A stretch of DNA of 64,000 nucleotides. Source: Acidobacteriota bacterium (lineage in GTDB: Bacteria > Acidobacteriota > Terriglobia > Bryobacterales > Bryobacteraceae). The translations under genes and the position numbers were made by a program. The notes beneath the pieces were generated by a model, which did not search any database, was not told where the DNA came from, and saw only the letters and a program-made list of their open reading frames with translations. Every line of letters starts with the position of its first letter. Within the stretch, counting starts at the first letter, position 1. The stretch lies in assembly GCA_016871155.1 (NCBI GenBank), contig VFZO01000002.1:25818-89817 (forward strand). Direction: 5' to 3'. Shown one piece after another: positions 8,881 to 18,071 of the stretch.

Positions 8881-10296
8881 ATGCGTTTGGACCTCCAACT
8901 CGATTCCGAATCTATTTCGACGTTCGAAGAGCCGCGTGTGGTGTGCCGTTTGACAAACGACGCGGAGACCGGAGTGGAAGCTCCCGGACCGTTCGACCGC
9001 AGCGGCGCGTTTGGGCTGGCTCTGCTGAGCTCGGCCGAGGAGCCTCTGCGCAGAATGGACCGGCAGACGCGGCAGAAGATGCTGAATACCGGTCGCGTGG
9101 ATACGACAGCGGATACGCAGGTCCTGGAGCCCGGTGAGGGTTGGCGGACGAAGATCGACCTGGCCTCTTTTCACTATCCGGTCCCGCCCGGAGAGTATCT
9201 GTTGCGGGCCGAGTGCGGCGACGAGCAGTCGGAGCCGGTGGAACTGAACGTCCGTGAGCAGCGTCCGCTGCGTATCGAAGTGACCCGGGACAACCCGATT
9301 CTGGACGCGCAGACGTTGCTGTTCACGGTGCAAGGGGACGATGGAGTAGAGTATTATCTGCGCCAGCACAACGCCGGGCGGCCGCTGGGTGCATGGTATT
9401 CCCGAAGAGTTCTGGCGGAGCGAAACGCTGCCAGCGCGTTCGTGGCGGCGGCTGGGTTCTATCAGGCCGAGTCGTTGGACTTAGCCTACCGGAAGTGGGT
9501 GGTTTGGCTGGAAGACGGCGCCGCGGCGGCGGCCGCCGTGCAGGACGGCGTGATGGATCTATCGACTTTACGAAAGGCCGAGCTACCCGCAGGAGCCGAA
9601 CTCCTTCGCGCCGCGGTTTGGACCCGGCACGAGGAACTCTACATTTTCTTCCGTACCAAGGGGACGGGTCTGTCGTGCCAGAGGTTGGAACGTGGGAGCT
9701 TAGAGCGGGTGTTCGACCACACCCTTCGAAGCGAAGGGGAGTCGCCGGTGGCGGTGAGCGCGGATGCCGGAGGTATTCAGGTCGTTTCCGGATGGCGCGG
9801 GCTTCTGGTGGACCGGTTGCGGTGGCGTGGAACGCTCGAGCAGAGGCTGCATGTGTTCCGGTCCCGGCTGCAACTGAAACTAGTTCACTCCGAAAGCCCG
9901 GACGGCCGGGTGAGGGCATTGTTTACTGAAGCGGGCAAAGGGCCGATGATGCAAATGGTCTGCGCCGACTTCCGCAAGGATTCGCTGAATACGTACTCGA
10001 TGGACAAGCTGCCTTTCGGCGGCGAGCCGCGTGAGTATAGTTTCGACTGCGATTTCCGGGGACGGTTTCACCTGCTGGTGTCAACCAACAGGCAGGCGCT
10101 GTACTACATGTCCGAAGAACGCGGACCGCACCTGGTAGCGACGGGTGAGGAGCGCTTCCACCCAGTCATGTGCGCGCCCAAACAGGTGTACGTCGGATTG
10201 TACCGGCGCGAGCACGGGTTCCGGTTCGTGCAATTCCAGCGGCGGCGCGTGGGTGAGAAACTGCCGGCGCTGGCGGCGCATCCGAGCTTAGGATAG
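8881..10296 (+). CDS. Hypothetical protein, beta-rich
   Basis: The start is set at the ATG 5 nt after the preceding stop; the frame is open further upstream, but that stretch lies inside the previous gene. The 471-residue product has no obvious signal peptide. Residues 1-120 look like an immunoglobulin-like domain (VVCRLTNDAETGVEAPGPF, ending with PPGEYLLRAECGDE). Residues about 215-440 contain recurring strand blocks with Trp, Tyr and Gly (ELYIFFRTKG, GGIQVVSGWRGLL, QVYVGLYRREHG), suggestive of a propeller or long beta sheet. No enzyme motif is seen. It is the third gene of the operon headed by the giant zincin protein. Confidence 0.7.
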   Translation: MRLDLQLDSESISTFEEPRVVCRLTNDAETGVEAPGPFDRSGAFGLALLSSAEEPLRRMDRQTRQKMLNTGRVDTTADTQVLEPGEGWRTKIDLASFHYPVPPGEYLLRAECGDEQSEPVELNVREQRPLRIEVTRDNPILDAQTLLFTVQGDDGVEYYLRQHNAGRPLGAWYSRRVLAERNAASAFVAAAGFYQAESLDLAYRKWVVWLEDGAAAAAAVQDGVMDLSTLRKAELPAGAELLRAAVWTRHEELYIFFRTKGTGLSCQRLERGSLERVFDHTLRSEGESPVAVSADAGGIQVVSGWRGLLVDRLRWRGTLEQRLHVFRSRLQLKLVHSESPDGRVRALFTEAGKGPMMQMVCADFRKDSLNTYSMDKLPFGGEPREYSFDCDFRGRFHLLVSTNRQALYYMSEERGPHLVATGEERFHPVMCAPKQVYVGLYRREHGFRFVQFQRRRVGEKLPALAAHPSLG

Positions 10297-10307
10297 GAGT
10301 CCGTACA

Positions 10308-10796
10308 ATGCGATTGCTGGTGCTGGGATTGGCGATGGCGGCATGGGGGCAAGGAATGCGACTGGAACTTACGGGTGACGCCTCCGGGATCCGCGCGGTC
10401 CTTCGGAACCGGACGCCGGAAGAATGCCGCGTGCTGCTGTCGCCAAGGCTCCAGCCCAGCCGGTTGGTCATCCTGGGAGCGGATGGAAAAGAGATACCCG
10501 GCTTCGACAACCGGACCCGGGCGAAGTTCGACCGGACTGTGCGGCGGTCCGATTTTCAGACCATTCCGCAGGGAGGAACAATCCCGGCCGGCGAAGGAAG
10601 ATTCACCCCGGATGGCGCGGGCCGCTATGTGATCCGTTGGGGGGAGTTTGTCTACTCCGGATTGCCTGCGGGGCCGATCCGGGTGCGCGCCGAATTTGAG
10701 AGTTCTCTGAACCGGACCACGGCCGGCGAGGCGGTGGAACGTGTTTGGACGGGGAAGATCGCATCTTCAACGCTGGAGATTCGGCTGGGGAAGTAG
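10308..10796 (+). CDS. Small secreted hypothetical protein
   Basis: The 162-residue product begins with a short signal peptide (MRLLVLGLAMAAWGQG) followed by a single beta-sandwich-like domain (LELTGDASGIRAVLRNRT, GRYVIRWGEFVYSGLPAGPIRVRAEFES). An AGGAG sequence lies 7 nt before the ATG. It starts 11 nt after the preceding gene and is the last gene of the operon that begins at 2182. The fold resembles the N-terminal Ig-like portion of the preceding protein, which may reflect shared ancestry. No family was recognised. Confidence 0.65.
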   Translation: MRLLVLGLAMAAWGQGMRLELTGDASGIRAVLRNRTPEECRVLLSPRLQPSRLVILGADGKEIPGFDNRTRAKFDRTVRRSDFQTIPQGGTIPAGEGRFTPDGAGRYVIRWGEFVYSGLPAGPIRVRAEFESSLNRTTAGEAVERVWTGKIASSTLEIRLGK

Positions 10797-11979
10797 TGTT
10801 CCGGCGTCCCCGTCAGTAATTTGCAATCACCGGAGCGCCTCCGCCACTTCCTTATGACTATTTTCCAGCGCCGCTTCGCGCGGGGATTTGCCGGAGTTGT
10901 CACGAGTCAATTTGGAAGCGCCGCGCTCCAACAGCAGTTCCACCGCGGCACGGCGGCCCCAGGAGGCGGCTAGAAACAGCGGCGTGCGGCCGCCGGAGTC
11001 GCGGGCGTCGATGACCGCTCCTTTCGCCAGCAGCAGGTCGACGGCCGCGGCGTGGCCGGCCAGCGCGGCGTCATGCAGCGCCGTTGCGCCGCCGTCGTTC
11101 ACGCCGGTCACGCTCGCCCCGTTTTCGATGAGCAGGCGGATCGTTTCAATGTGTCCCTTGAGCGCCGCGTCGTGGAGCACGGCCGGGCCCGGCGGGATTC
11201 CCTTCAGCAGCAGCCAGCGGACCAGATCCGTCTGCCCGTTGTTGATGGCCGTGTGCAGCCTTGCGTCAGGGCGGTCAAGCTTCGCTCCGCCGGCAATCAG
11301 CGCATCGGCAATGCCAATGTTGCGGGACGCCAACGCGATGTCGATGGGCGTTTCGCCACCATTGCCGGCCTTAGCCGCGTCCGCGCCTGCCTTCAGCAGC
11401 AGCGCGACAAGCTCCGCATTGCCGCGGCGGGCCGCGACGTGGATCGGATCCTGCCCGGTCTTCGGATTGCGGCGCAAGGGCGAGATGCCCAGGCGCAAGA
11501 TGATATCCACGATTGCGGTCTGCCCGCGCCAGCAGGCCTCTTCGAGCGGTGTGGAACCGCTCAGGTCCACCGCATCGGCCTTCGCTCCATTGGCCACGAG
11601 GTCGCGAAACAGATCGTCATAGCCGCGGTTGGCGGCGAGGTGCAGCACACCGGCGCCGGCTCGATCCCGCGCGTCGATCGCCGCTCCATTCGCAAGCAGC
11701 AGCCGGACCAGATCCCGGCGGTTCGTGATGACGGCATAGTGCAACGGGGTGGAACCGCCCTCGGTGTGGCGCGCATTCACGTCCGCGCCCGCCGCCATAA
11801 GCAGCGTCACGACATCCAGATGGCCGGCCCAGGCGGCATCGTGCAGCGCGGTTCCGCCCAATGTATCGTGCGCGGAGACGGCGATACCCGAGGCGAGAAG
11901 ATGCTTCACACGTTCCACGTCGCCCGCGCGGGCGGCCGTATGCAGTTCGCTCGCCAGGGCGAGCGACGCCGCGAATAGA

Positions 11980-13254
<1,275 letters not shown>

Positions 13255-13300
13255 GCGTGAGTGGAGGAAAGATTCAGCTTATCGAATTCTTGGAATCGGG

Positions 13301-13849
13301 TTATTTGGCGGATTTTTTCGGCGCCGCCGCGGGGCGCGCCGCCAACAGCTTTTCGATTTCGGTGGCCAAGGCGTCGCCGGTCAAGAGCGCTTCGGTCTGT
13401 GGCGTATACCCGAAGTCGTTGCGGATCATGCCCTGCGCATCGATTAGGAACACGTGGGGGATGTCGAACGACGGTTTTTTAAAGTCGAGCTTCATGTACG
13501 ATGCGGCGACTTGGCCGCAGTCGAACAAAATGGGTGTGGTGAGCTTGTTGTTGATCAGAAAATTCTTGACCGTCAGTTGGGTGTCGGGAGGAGTGACCAC
13601 GCTCAGAATCGCAACGCGATTTCCGAATTTGGCCTTGATCCGCTCGAGATTCTTGGACACGCCCAGGCAGTGCGGACAGTCGGTTTTCATGATGTCGACG
13701 ACCACGACCTGGCCTCGATGATCGAGCAGATCGTGGTAGTTGAGGTTCAAATCGACCAACGCGAAACCCGGCGCCCGGCGCCCGGATAGCTCTCCCGCCG
13801 GGAAGCAAGGTAGCGCTACAGCGGCGGCGAGCAAAAGGTACTTAAGCAT
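13301..13849 (-). CDS. TlpA/peroxiredoxin-like thiol-disulfide protein, exported
   Basis: A 182-residue thioredoxin-fold protein with an N-terminal signal peptide (MLKYLLLAAAVALPCFPAG) and a CPHC redox site (Cys58-Cys61) in VVVVDIMKTDCPHCLGV. Downstream is the cis-Pro block (DIPHVFLIDAQGMIRNDFGY), typical of the TlpA/ResA/AhpC-TSA superfamily. The CPHC centre resembles that of DsbA. It probably acts in periplasmic thiol reduction or cytochrome maturation. The last 15 residues are Ala/Lys/Pro-rich and probably disordered. It is separated from citrate synthase by 46 nt on the same strand. Confidence 0.88.
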   Translation of the reverse strand: MLKYLLLAAAVALPCFPAGELSGRRAPGFALVDLNLNYHDLLDHRGQVVVVDIMKTDCPHCLGVSKNLERIKAKFGNRVAILSVVTPPDTQLTVKNFLINNKLTTPILFDCGQVAASYMKLDFKKPSFDIPHVFLIDAQGMIRNDFGYTPQTEALLTGDALATEIEKLLAARPAAAPKKSAK

Positions 13850-13921
13850 GTTCCAATCTCAGTGTACGCGATGGGACTGGCCGCCGTCCTGAGACGGATC
13901 GCGCAGAGTCCCGCGCGAAAC

Positions 13922-14653
13922 TTACTTAGGCGCGTTGGGCGGCTTCTGGCGAACGTCGTATGGCGCTTTGAGGGCTTGGAACGGCATTCCGTTGAAGTCG
14001 TGCAGGCAAAGGGCTTCGCCGAGCGCGTGCCCGGCCAACGCGGCCGTCCACAGTTTTCCCTGCGCCGCCCAGGCCAGGCGGCCGCGATCCATGTCCGCCC
14101 AGTCCCAGCCGCCTTTTTCGTGCACCAGATCACCGCGAACCAGTGCGTAGGTGCGATAGAGGCCTACGGTCTGGCGTATCTCCCAACCGCGGGCGGCCGG
14201 CTTGTGGAAGTGGCCTTCGCGCAGCGGCCATCCATCGCGAAGCAGGCGGGCCAGGTAGAGCCGCGAGGTCCGAGGATACTCGCCGGCAATGCGGCGCACC
14301 TCGTCGCATTCTCGCGACTGCCTGGTGGGCAAAGCCTGCAGGATTGCGTATCGTTTGTCGTCGAGAAACCAGCCGCCAGACCAACAATCTGGATAGTAGG
14401 CGACGGCCTTCAGATAGGGCGCCCGCGAGACCACGGTCCAGCCGATCTGCTCAATGCGATATTTGGAGGCCCGGTAGATGATAACGTGCCGTCCGGAGGG
14501 TGACAGATCGCAGAACGGCGATTCAATCCGGCCGCGCATCCACTGTCCCAGGCGAAACGTGTCGTCGACGCGGTTCCATTTCAGTGTGCAAACTGACTTA
14601 GCGGTCCCATGGCGAATGGCAACTCCAGTGGGAGCGTTTCGGGCGAGGATCAC
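13922..14653 (-). CDS. Conserved hypothetical protein
   Basis: A 243-residue protein starting at a GTG, the first start codon available in this frame. It resembles an uncharacterised bacterial family I recall by its N-terminal blocks (ILARNAPTGVAIRHGTAKSV, then a W-x-R-x-D-T-F motif, and GRIESPFCDLSPSGRHVIIY). Many Trp, Arg and Tyr residues are scattered throughout (SGGWFLDD, GWDWADMDRGRLAWAAQGKLW), and the pattern of short strands suggests a propeller-like fold. No signal peptide or catalytic motif is visible. It follows the membrane protein at 14706 by 52 nt on the same strand. Confidence 0.75.
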   Translation of the reverse strand: MILARNAPTGVAIRHGTAKSVCTLKWNRVDDTFRLGQWMRGRIESPFCDLSPSGRHVIIYRASKYRIEQIGWTVVSRAPYLKAVAYYPDCWSGGWFLDDKRYAILQALPTRQSRECDEVRRIAGEYPRTSRLYLARLLRDGWPLREGHFHKPAARGWEIRQTVGLYRTYALVRGDLVHEKGGWDWADMDRGRLAWAAQGKLWTAALAGHALGEALCLHDFNGMPFQALKAPYDVRQKPPNAPK

Positions 14654-14705
14654 GTCGAGCCGGGCGGGAGGTGTCTTCGGCAGTTCCCGCTTCCATTGTG
14701 GCGAA

Positions 14706-15443
14706 CTACACGCCTTGTTTGCGCAGGAGCACGAGCGGGCGCCCGCTTCCGTTTTGCCGGGAGAAGCTGCCGCGCAGCGTGCCGCCCGAATGATTCAGGG
14801 GAATCGAAATTCCCACGCCGCGCACGAGATAGTCGGTTCTCCAGTCGACAAGACGGCCGAACGGACTTCGATTGGGCCGCAGACGGCCACCGTTGATCTC
14901 GATTCCATCGATTCGCCCGGTCACCGATCCATCAGGGGCGATGAGCAATTGGGCCTGGGGCGATTGCGCTATCCACTCTCCGGCGATAACCGCGACCGGC
15001 TCCGGAAATCCAGCAAACAGCGGGGGATCTCCGAGAATCTCGTTACCGGCGATGAGCAGGAAAAGCGGAAGCGGTCCAAGGGTCGCGATGGCGACCCACT
15101 TCGGGCGGGGCGGCGCGGGCCGACTCCGAAGGCGCCAGCCGACGAACAGATTGACCAGACCGACGGCGGCGGGCGCGGACAAGGGCCAATCCAACGGCTG
15201 CCTGCGGGCGAGTGCGGCGAGGAGAAGCCAACCGAGAACGGTCAGCCCTCCGCCGGAAAGCGGCCAGGACCAAGCGACGGCTAGCCCGGTAAACAGGCTG
15301 AACAGCGCGAGTGCATAGAAGTTCTCCCGTGCCGTCATCGTGAGGAACGGAGGAGGGCCATCCGCAACGACAAAGACGGCGAAGAATAAAAACAGCAGGC
15401 TGCCGGCGAGCCGGGCGATCCATTGGAGTGAGGCGAGTGTCAT
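14706..15443 (-). CDS. Integral membrane protein of unknown function
   Basis: A 245-residue protein. Four or five hydrophobic helices occupy roughly residues 8-30, 40-60, 65-80, 88-103 and 115-135 (e.g. WIARLAGSLLFLFFAVFVVA, WVAIATLGPLPLFLLIAG). A soluble C-terminal beta domain follows (residues 150-245; QAQLLIAPDGSVTGRIDGIEI, YLVRGVGISIPLNHSGGTLRGSF). The N-terminal part resembles small DUF7670-type membrane domains. Function unknown. It precedes the hypothetical gene at 13922 on the same strand. Confidence 0.75.
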   Translation of the reverse strand: MTLASLQWIARLAGSLLFLFFAVFVVADGPPPFLTMTARENFYALALFSLFTGLAVAWSWPLSGGGLTVLGWLLLAALARRQPLDWPLSAPAAVGLVNLFVGWRLRSRPAPPRPKWVAIATLGPLPLFLLIAGNEILGDPPLFAGFPEPVAVIAGEWIAQSPQAQLLIAPDGSVTGRIDGIEINGGRLRPNRSPFGRLVDWRTDYLVRGVGISIPLNHSGGTLRGSFSRQNGSGRPLVLLRKQGV

Positions 15444-15519
15444 GGCGAGGCCAGAATCTCCGAATTCACGGCGGAAAGGTCTTTCGGAATTGTTTCGGAA
15501 ACGCTTCGCGGATGGGAAA

Positions 15520-16302
15520 TCAACGGTTTAGACGTTTTCCGATTTCGACGGCGGCCGCCTGTGCGACGGCTTGGTCTGATTGTTCATAGGACTCGGCCCA
15601 AATCATCTTGCCGGTGTGAACGTCAACCAGACGGACGGTGAACCGGCGACCGGCGGTGAGCCGGTGGATCGAACCCTCCACCAGCATGTCGAGTCCGAGC
15701 AACCGGCCCATCAGGCCCATTGAGAGCCCGGCACGGCGGTGACGTTGCACGGTGCTCGGCGCGGTCACTTGCACGGAGGGAAGCTTGGAGAGCTCGGCAG
15801 CCAGCAGATCGGTGAAGGCGTTGACATACGACTGGCCATCTTCGCCGGGGCAGATGCATTCGAAAGGCACGACAGCGAGGGCCGCTCCGCTGGTTTGCGG
15901 CACGAACCGCGAAGGCACGTAGAACTGGTAATAGACAGTGGCCACGACGGCGACGGCGGGAAGCAGGAGAAGAAGGCGGCGACGCCCTGCGGGCCTCGAA
16001 ACGGCGGCTGGAGCGAACCGGTAGCCGCGGCGCGGAATCGTCTCAATCCAAACCGGCTCGCCGCCGTCGTCTTCCAGCGTTTTTCGCAGCAGGGAGATGT
16101 TGCGGGCCAGGCCGATTTCCTCAACCGTAGTGTCCGGCCAGACCAGGCGCATCAGTTCCTGCTTTTCAACCACCTGGCCTCGGCGTTCAATCAGAACGTG
16201 GAGTGTCTCCAGGACCTTGGGCACGAGCGGAAGCCGGTCGGCGCCTCTAAAAAGGAGCCGCTGATCTGAATCGTAGCGAAACGGACCGAACTCGTGGATC
16301 AT
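15520..16302 (-). CDS. CadC/OmpR-type winged-helix regulator with TM segment and TolB-like domain
   Basis: A one-component membrane-bound transcription regulator of a type common in Acidobacteria. Residues 1-95 form an OmpR-type winged helix (FGPFRYDSDQRLLF, LVPKVLETLHVLI, ISLLRKTLED, IETIPRRGYRF). One transmembrane helix lies around 105-125 (RRLLLLLPAVAVVATVYYQF). The periplasmic part is TolB-like (AALAVVPFECICPGEDGQSYV, GRLLGLDMLVEGSIHRL, VRLVDVHTGKMIWAESYE). MIHEFGPF is the usual family start; another in-frame ATG lies ten codons upstream at 16332. It is divergent from the rhodanese gene. Its target is unknown. Confidence 0.85.
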   Translation of the reverse strand: MIHEFGPFRYDSDQRLLFRGADRLPLVPKVLETLHVLIERRGQVVEKQELMRLVWPDTTVEEIGLARNISLLRKTLEDDGGEPVWIETIPRRGYRFAPAAVSRPAGRRRLLLLLPAVAVVATVYYQFYVPSRFVPQTSGAALAVVPFECICPGEDGQSYVNAFTDLLAAELSKLPSVQVTAPSTVQRHRRAGLSMGLMGRLLGLDMLVEGSIHRLTAGRRFTVRLVDVHTGKMIWAESYEQSDQAVAQAAAVEIGKRLNR

Positions 16303-16345
16303 CTGACACCAACGATTGTAGTCAAGCGGCATGAGAATGTAGAGT

Positions 16346-17239
16346 ATGCGCGCGTGGGTACTGCTGGCCGGCCTGGCGTGCCAGGCTGATCCTGTTGTGG
16401 ACGTCGAATGGCTGCGCGCGGCGCAGCGGCGGCTGGGGGCGCGTTTGGTTGTAGCGGAGGCGAGTTGGGCGGCCGATGGTTCGGCGCCGCAGTACGCCGC
16501 GGGGCACATTCCCGGTGCGATTCATATCAACACCGATGTATTCGAGAACGGCCGGCCGAGCTGGCATTTGCGGCCAGTGCCGGAGTTGCACGCAGCGCTG
16601 GGCCGCCTGGGAATCGGCCCGGAAACGACGGTGGTCGTCTATAGTCAACAGACCATCGCGGCGGCGCGGGTGTGGTGGGTGATGGAATACGCCGGCGTGC
16701 GGGATGTGCGATACCTGGACGGCGGGTTGGGGGCTTGGAAGCGCGCCGGCCTGCCTGCGGACACCGCGACCGTTTTCTTGCCACCGGTGCGATTCTCCGG
16801 CCGGCCCCGGCCCCAGGTGTTGGCGACCACTGCGCGGGTGCGGCAGGCGCGAAACGCGGTTCTGGCGGATGTTCGAAGCGTTGCCGAGTTTCGCGGCGAG
16901 ACCAGCGGCTACTCCTATCTGGACGCCAAAGGCCGGATTCCTGGTGCGATCTCGGCCGGCAACGCCGATGACGCGACAAGGCTCTACCAGAATCCGGACG
17001 GCACGCTGCGCCGCGCGGAGGAGATTCGTGCCTTGTGGCAGCGCACTGGAATACTGACGGGAGGTGAGGTGATTTTCTATTGCGGAAGCGGCTGGCGGTC
17101 CAGCCTCGCCTACCTGTACGCGCGCAGGTTGGGATTGCGGCGCGTCCGCAACTACTCAGATGGTTGGAGCGGCTGGAGTACGATCTTCGAGCCAGGCGGC
17201 GGGCAGCGGCCCTCCCGAAATCCAGTGGAACGAAGGTAG
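16346..17239 (+). CDS. Thiosulfate / 3-mercaptopyruvate sulfurtransferase (tandem rhodanese)
   Basis: A 297-residue two-domain rhodanese. The N-terminal inactive domain contains YAAGHIPGAIHINTD and VVVYSQQTIAAARVWW; the C-terminal domain contains VLADVRSVAEFRGE and the active loop CGSGWR (Cys246). CGSG is closer to mercaptopyruvate-type loops (CGSGVTA) than to the CRKGVT of thiosulfate sulfurtransferase. The N-terminus MRAWVLLAGLACQA is hydrophobic and may be a short signal peptide, so a periplasmic location is possible. It ends 4 nt before the convergent frameshifted DUF1801 gene. Confidence 0.9.
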   Translation: MRAWVLLAGLACQADPVVDVEWLRAAQRRLGARLVVAEASWAADGSAPQYAAGHIPGAIHINTDVFENGRPSWHLRPVPELHAALGRLGIGPETTVVVYSQQTIAAARVWWVMEYAGVRDVRYLDGGLGAWKRAGLPADTATVFLPPVRFSGRPRPQVLATTARVRQARNAVLADVRSVAEFRGETSGYSYLDAKGRIPGAISAGNADDATRLYQNPDGTLRRAEEIRALWQRTGILTGGEVIFYCGSGWRSSLAYLYARRLGLRRVRNYSDGWSGWSTIFEPGGGQRPSRNPVERR

Positions 17240-17243
17240 AGGT

Positions 17244-17599
17244 TCAGCGGGAAATCGAATGCCGGAATTGGGCGATGCGCCGGATGAGGGATAGGGGGGC
17301 TTTTTCGTCAACGAAAATCGCAGCGTTCCCTTGCTGGCGATGTACGGCTTGATGCCGTCGCCCATCGCTTCCAAAAGCTCCGCGCCGATGGGGTAGATGG
17401 AAAAGTGCTCCTTGAACCCGGCAAAGTAGAGCACATTCCTATTGTTCAGCCGGTACGCGGGTATGTTGTAGGAGATCCTTTCCTCGGCGTTGGGCATCGC
17501 CTTACGAATCGTGGCGCGGACCCGTGCAAGTATCGCTCGGGCGGCTTCCGGTTGGGCGGCGAGGTACGCGTCGACGGTCTCGACGGGTTTCATGGCCAT
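17244..17599 (-). pseudogene. DUF1801/YdhG-family protein, frameshifted
   Basis: Reads as a DUF1801 (frataxin-like fold, iron-chaperone-like) protein from MAMKPVETVDAYLAAQ through RISYNIPAYRLNN, FKEHFSIYPIG and ASKGTLRFSL. At that point the frame changes. Continuing in frame gives a Pro/Ser-rich tail that runs into the convergent gene. Adding one base between 17309 and 17310 gives DEKAPLSLIRRIAQFRHSISR and a stop at 17244, which is the expected family C-terminus. A one-base deletion is therefore the simplest reading: real pseudogenisation, or an assembly error near the G and T runs at 17294-17305. Confidence 0.8.
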
Positions 17600-17651
17600 A
17601 GGCGTTCTGACGTAATGGTACAAAAAAGTTCTTTACACGGAACGGCTGGTA

Positions 17652-17688
17652 TGCTAAAAAACTAGCAGGAGGTGCTAAGTTTTTAGCA
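17652..17688 (+). promoter_or_regulatory. Double dyad operator for the BlaI-like repressor
   Basis: Two 16-bp inverted repeats lie immediately upstream of the blaI-like start: TGCTA...TAGCA arms at 17652-17667 and TGCTAA...TTAGCA arms at 17673-17688. The 5 bp between them are GGAGG, the apparent Shine-Dalgarno. The second dyad ends on the A of the ATG. Paired dyads at a BlaI/MecI promoter are the normal autoregulatory operator arrangement. The SD-to-ATG distance (15 nt) is long unless the second dyad folds in the mRNA. Confidence 0.72.
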
Positions 17689-18071
17689 TGACAACGCAAC
17701 ACACGGTGTCAAGGCGGGAACGGCAGATACTGGATGCGCTCTTCCGGCTTCGCGAGGCGACGGCGGCCGAGATCCAAACGGCGCTGCCGGACGCACCCAG
17801 CTATTCGGCGGTGCGGGCGCTGCTGCGGATCATGGAAGACAAGGGGCACGTCCGTCATCGCGAAGACGGGCCGCGCTACGTCTATCTACCCGCGGCCGAG
17901 ACGGCTTCGGCTAGCCGGTCGGCGCTGCGCCACGTGTTGGACACGTTTTTCGAAGGTTCCGCCGCTGGGGCGATGGCGGCGCTTTTGGACGATGACGCGG
18001 CGAAACTCTCGCGGGAGGAGTTGGACCGCATGCAGGAGTTGATCGCAAAGGCGCGGAAGGGAGGCCGGTGA
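17688..18071 (+). CDS. BlaI/MecI-family transcriptional repressor
   Basis: A 127-residue protein with an N-terminal winged helix (SRRERQILDALFRLREATAAEIQTALP, YSAVRALLRIMEDKGHVRHR) and a C-terminal dimerisation segment. The Asn-x-x-Phe protease site of staphylococcal BlaI is not obvious. The stop overlaps the ATG of the M56 metalloprotease gene (TGATG), giving the standard repressor-sensor pair. It probably represses its own operon through the two dyads upstream. In Acidobacteria such pairs are many and rarely tied to beta-lactamases; no beta-lactamase is nearby. Confidence 0.93.
   Translation: MTTQHTVSRRERQILDALFRLREATAAEIQTALPDAPSYSAVRALLRIMEDKGHVRHREDGPRYVYLPAAETASASRSALRHVLDTFFEGSAAGAMAALLDDDAAKLSREELDRMQELIAKARKGGR

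Noticed and set aside
17632..17660. TTTACA and a following A-rich -10-like box before the blaI-like gene
   Set aside because: With TATGCT the spacer is 12 nt; with TAAAAA the -10 match is weak, so no promoter was assigned.
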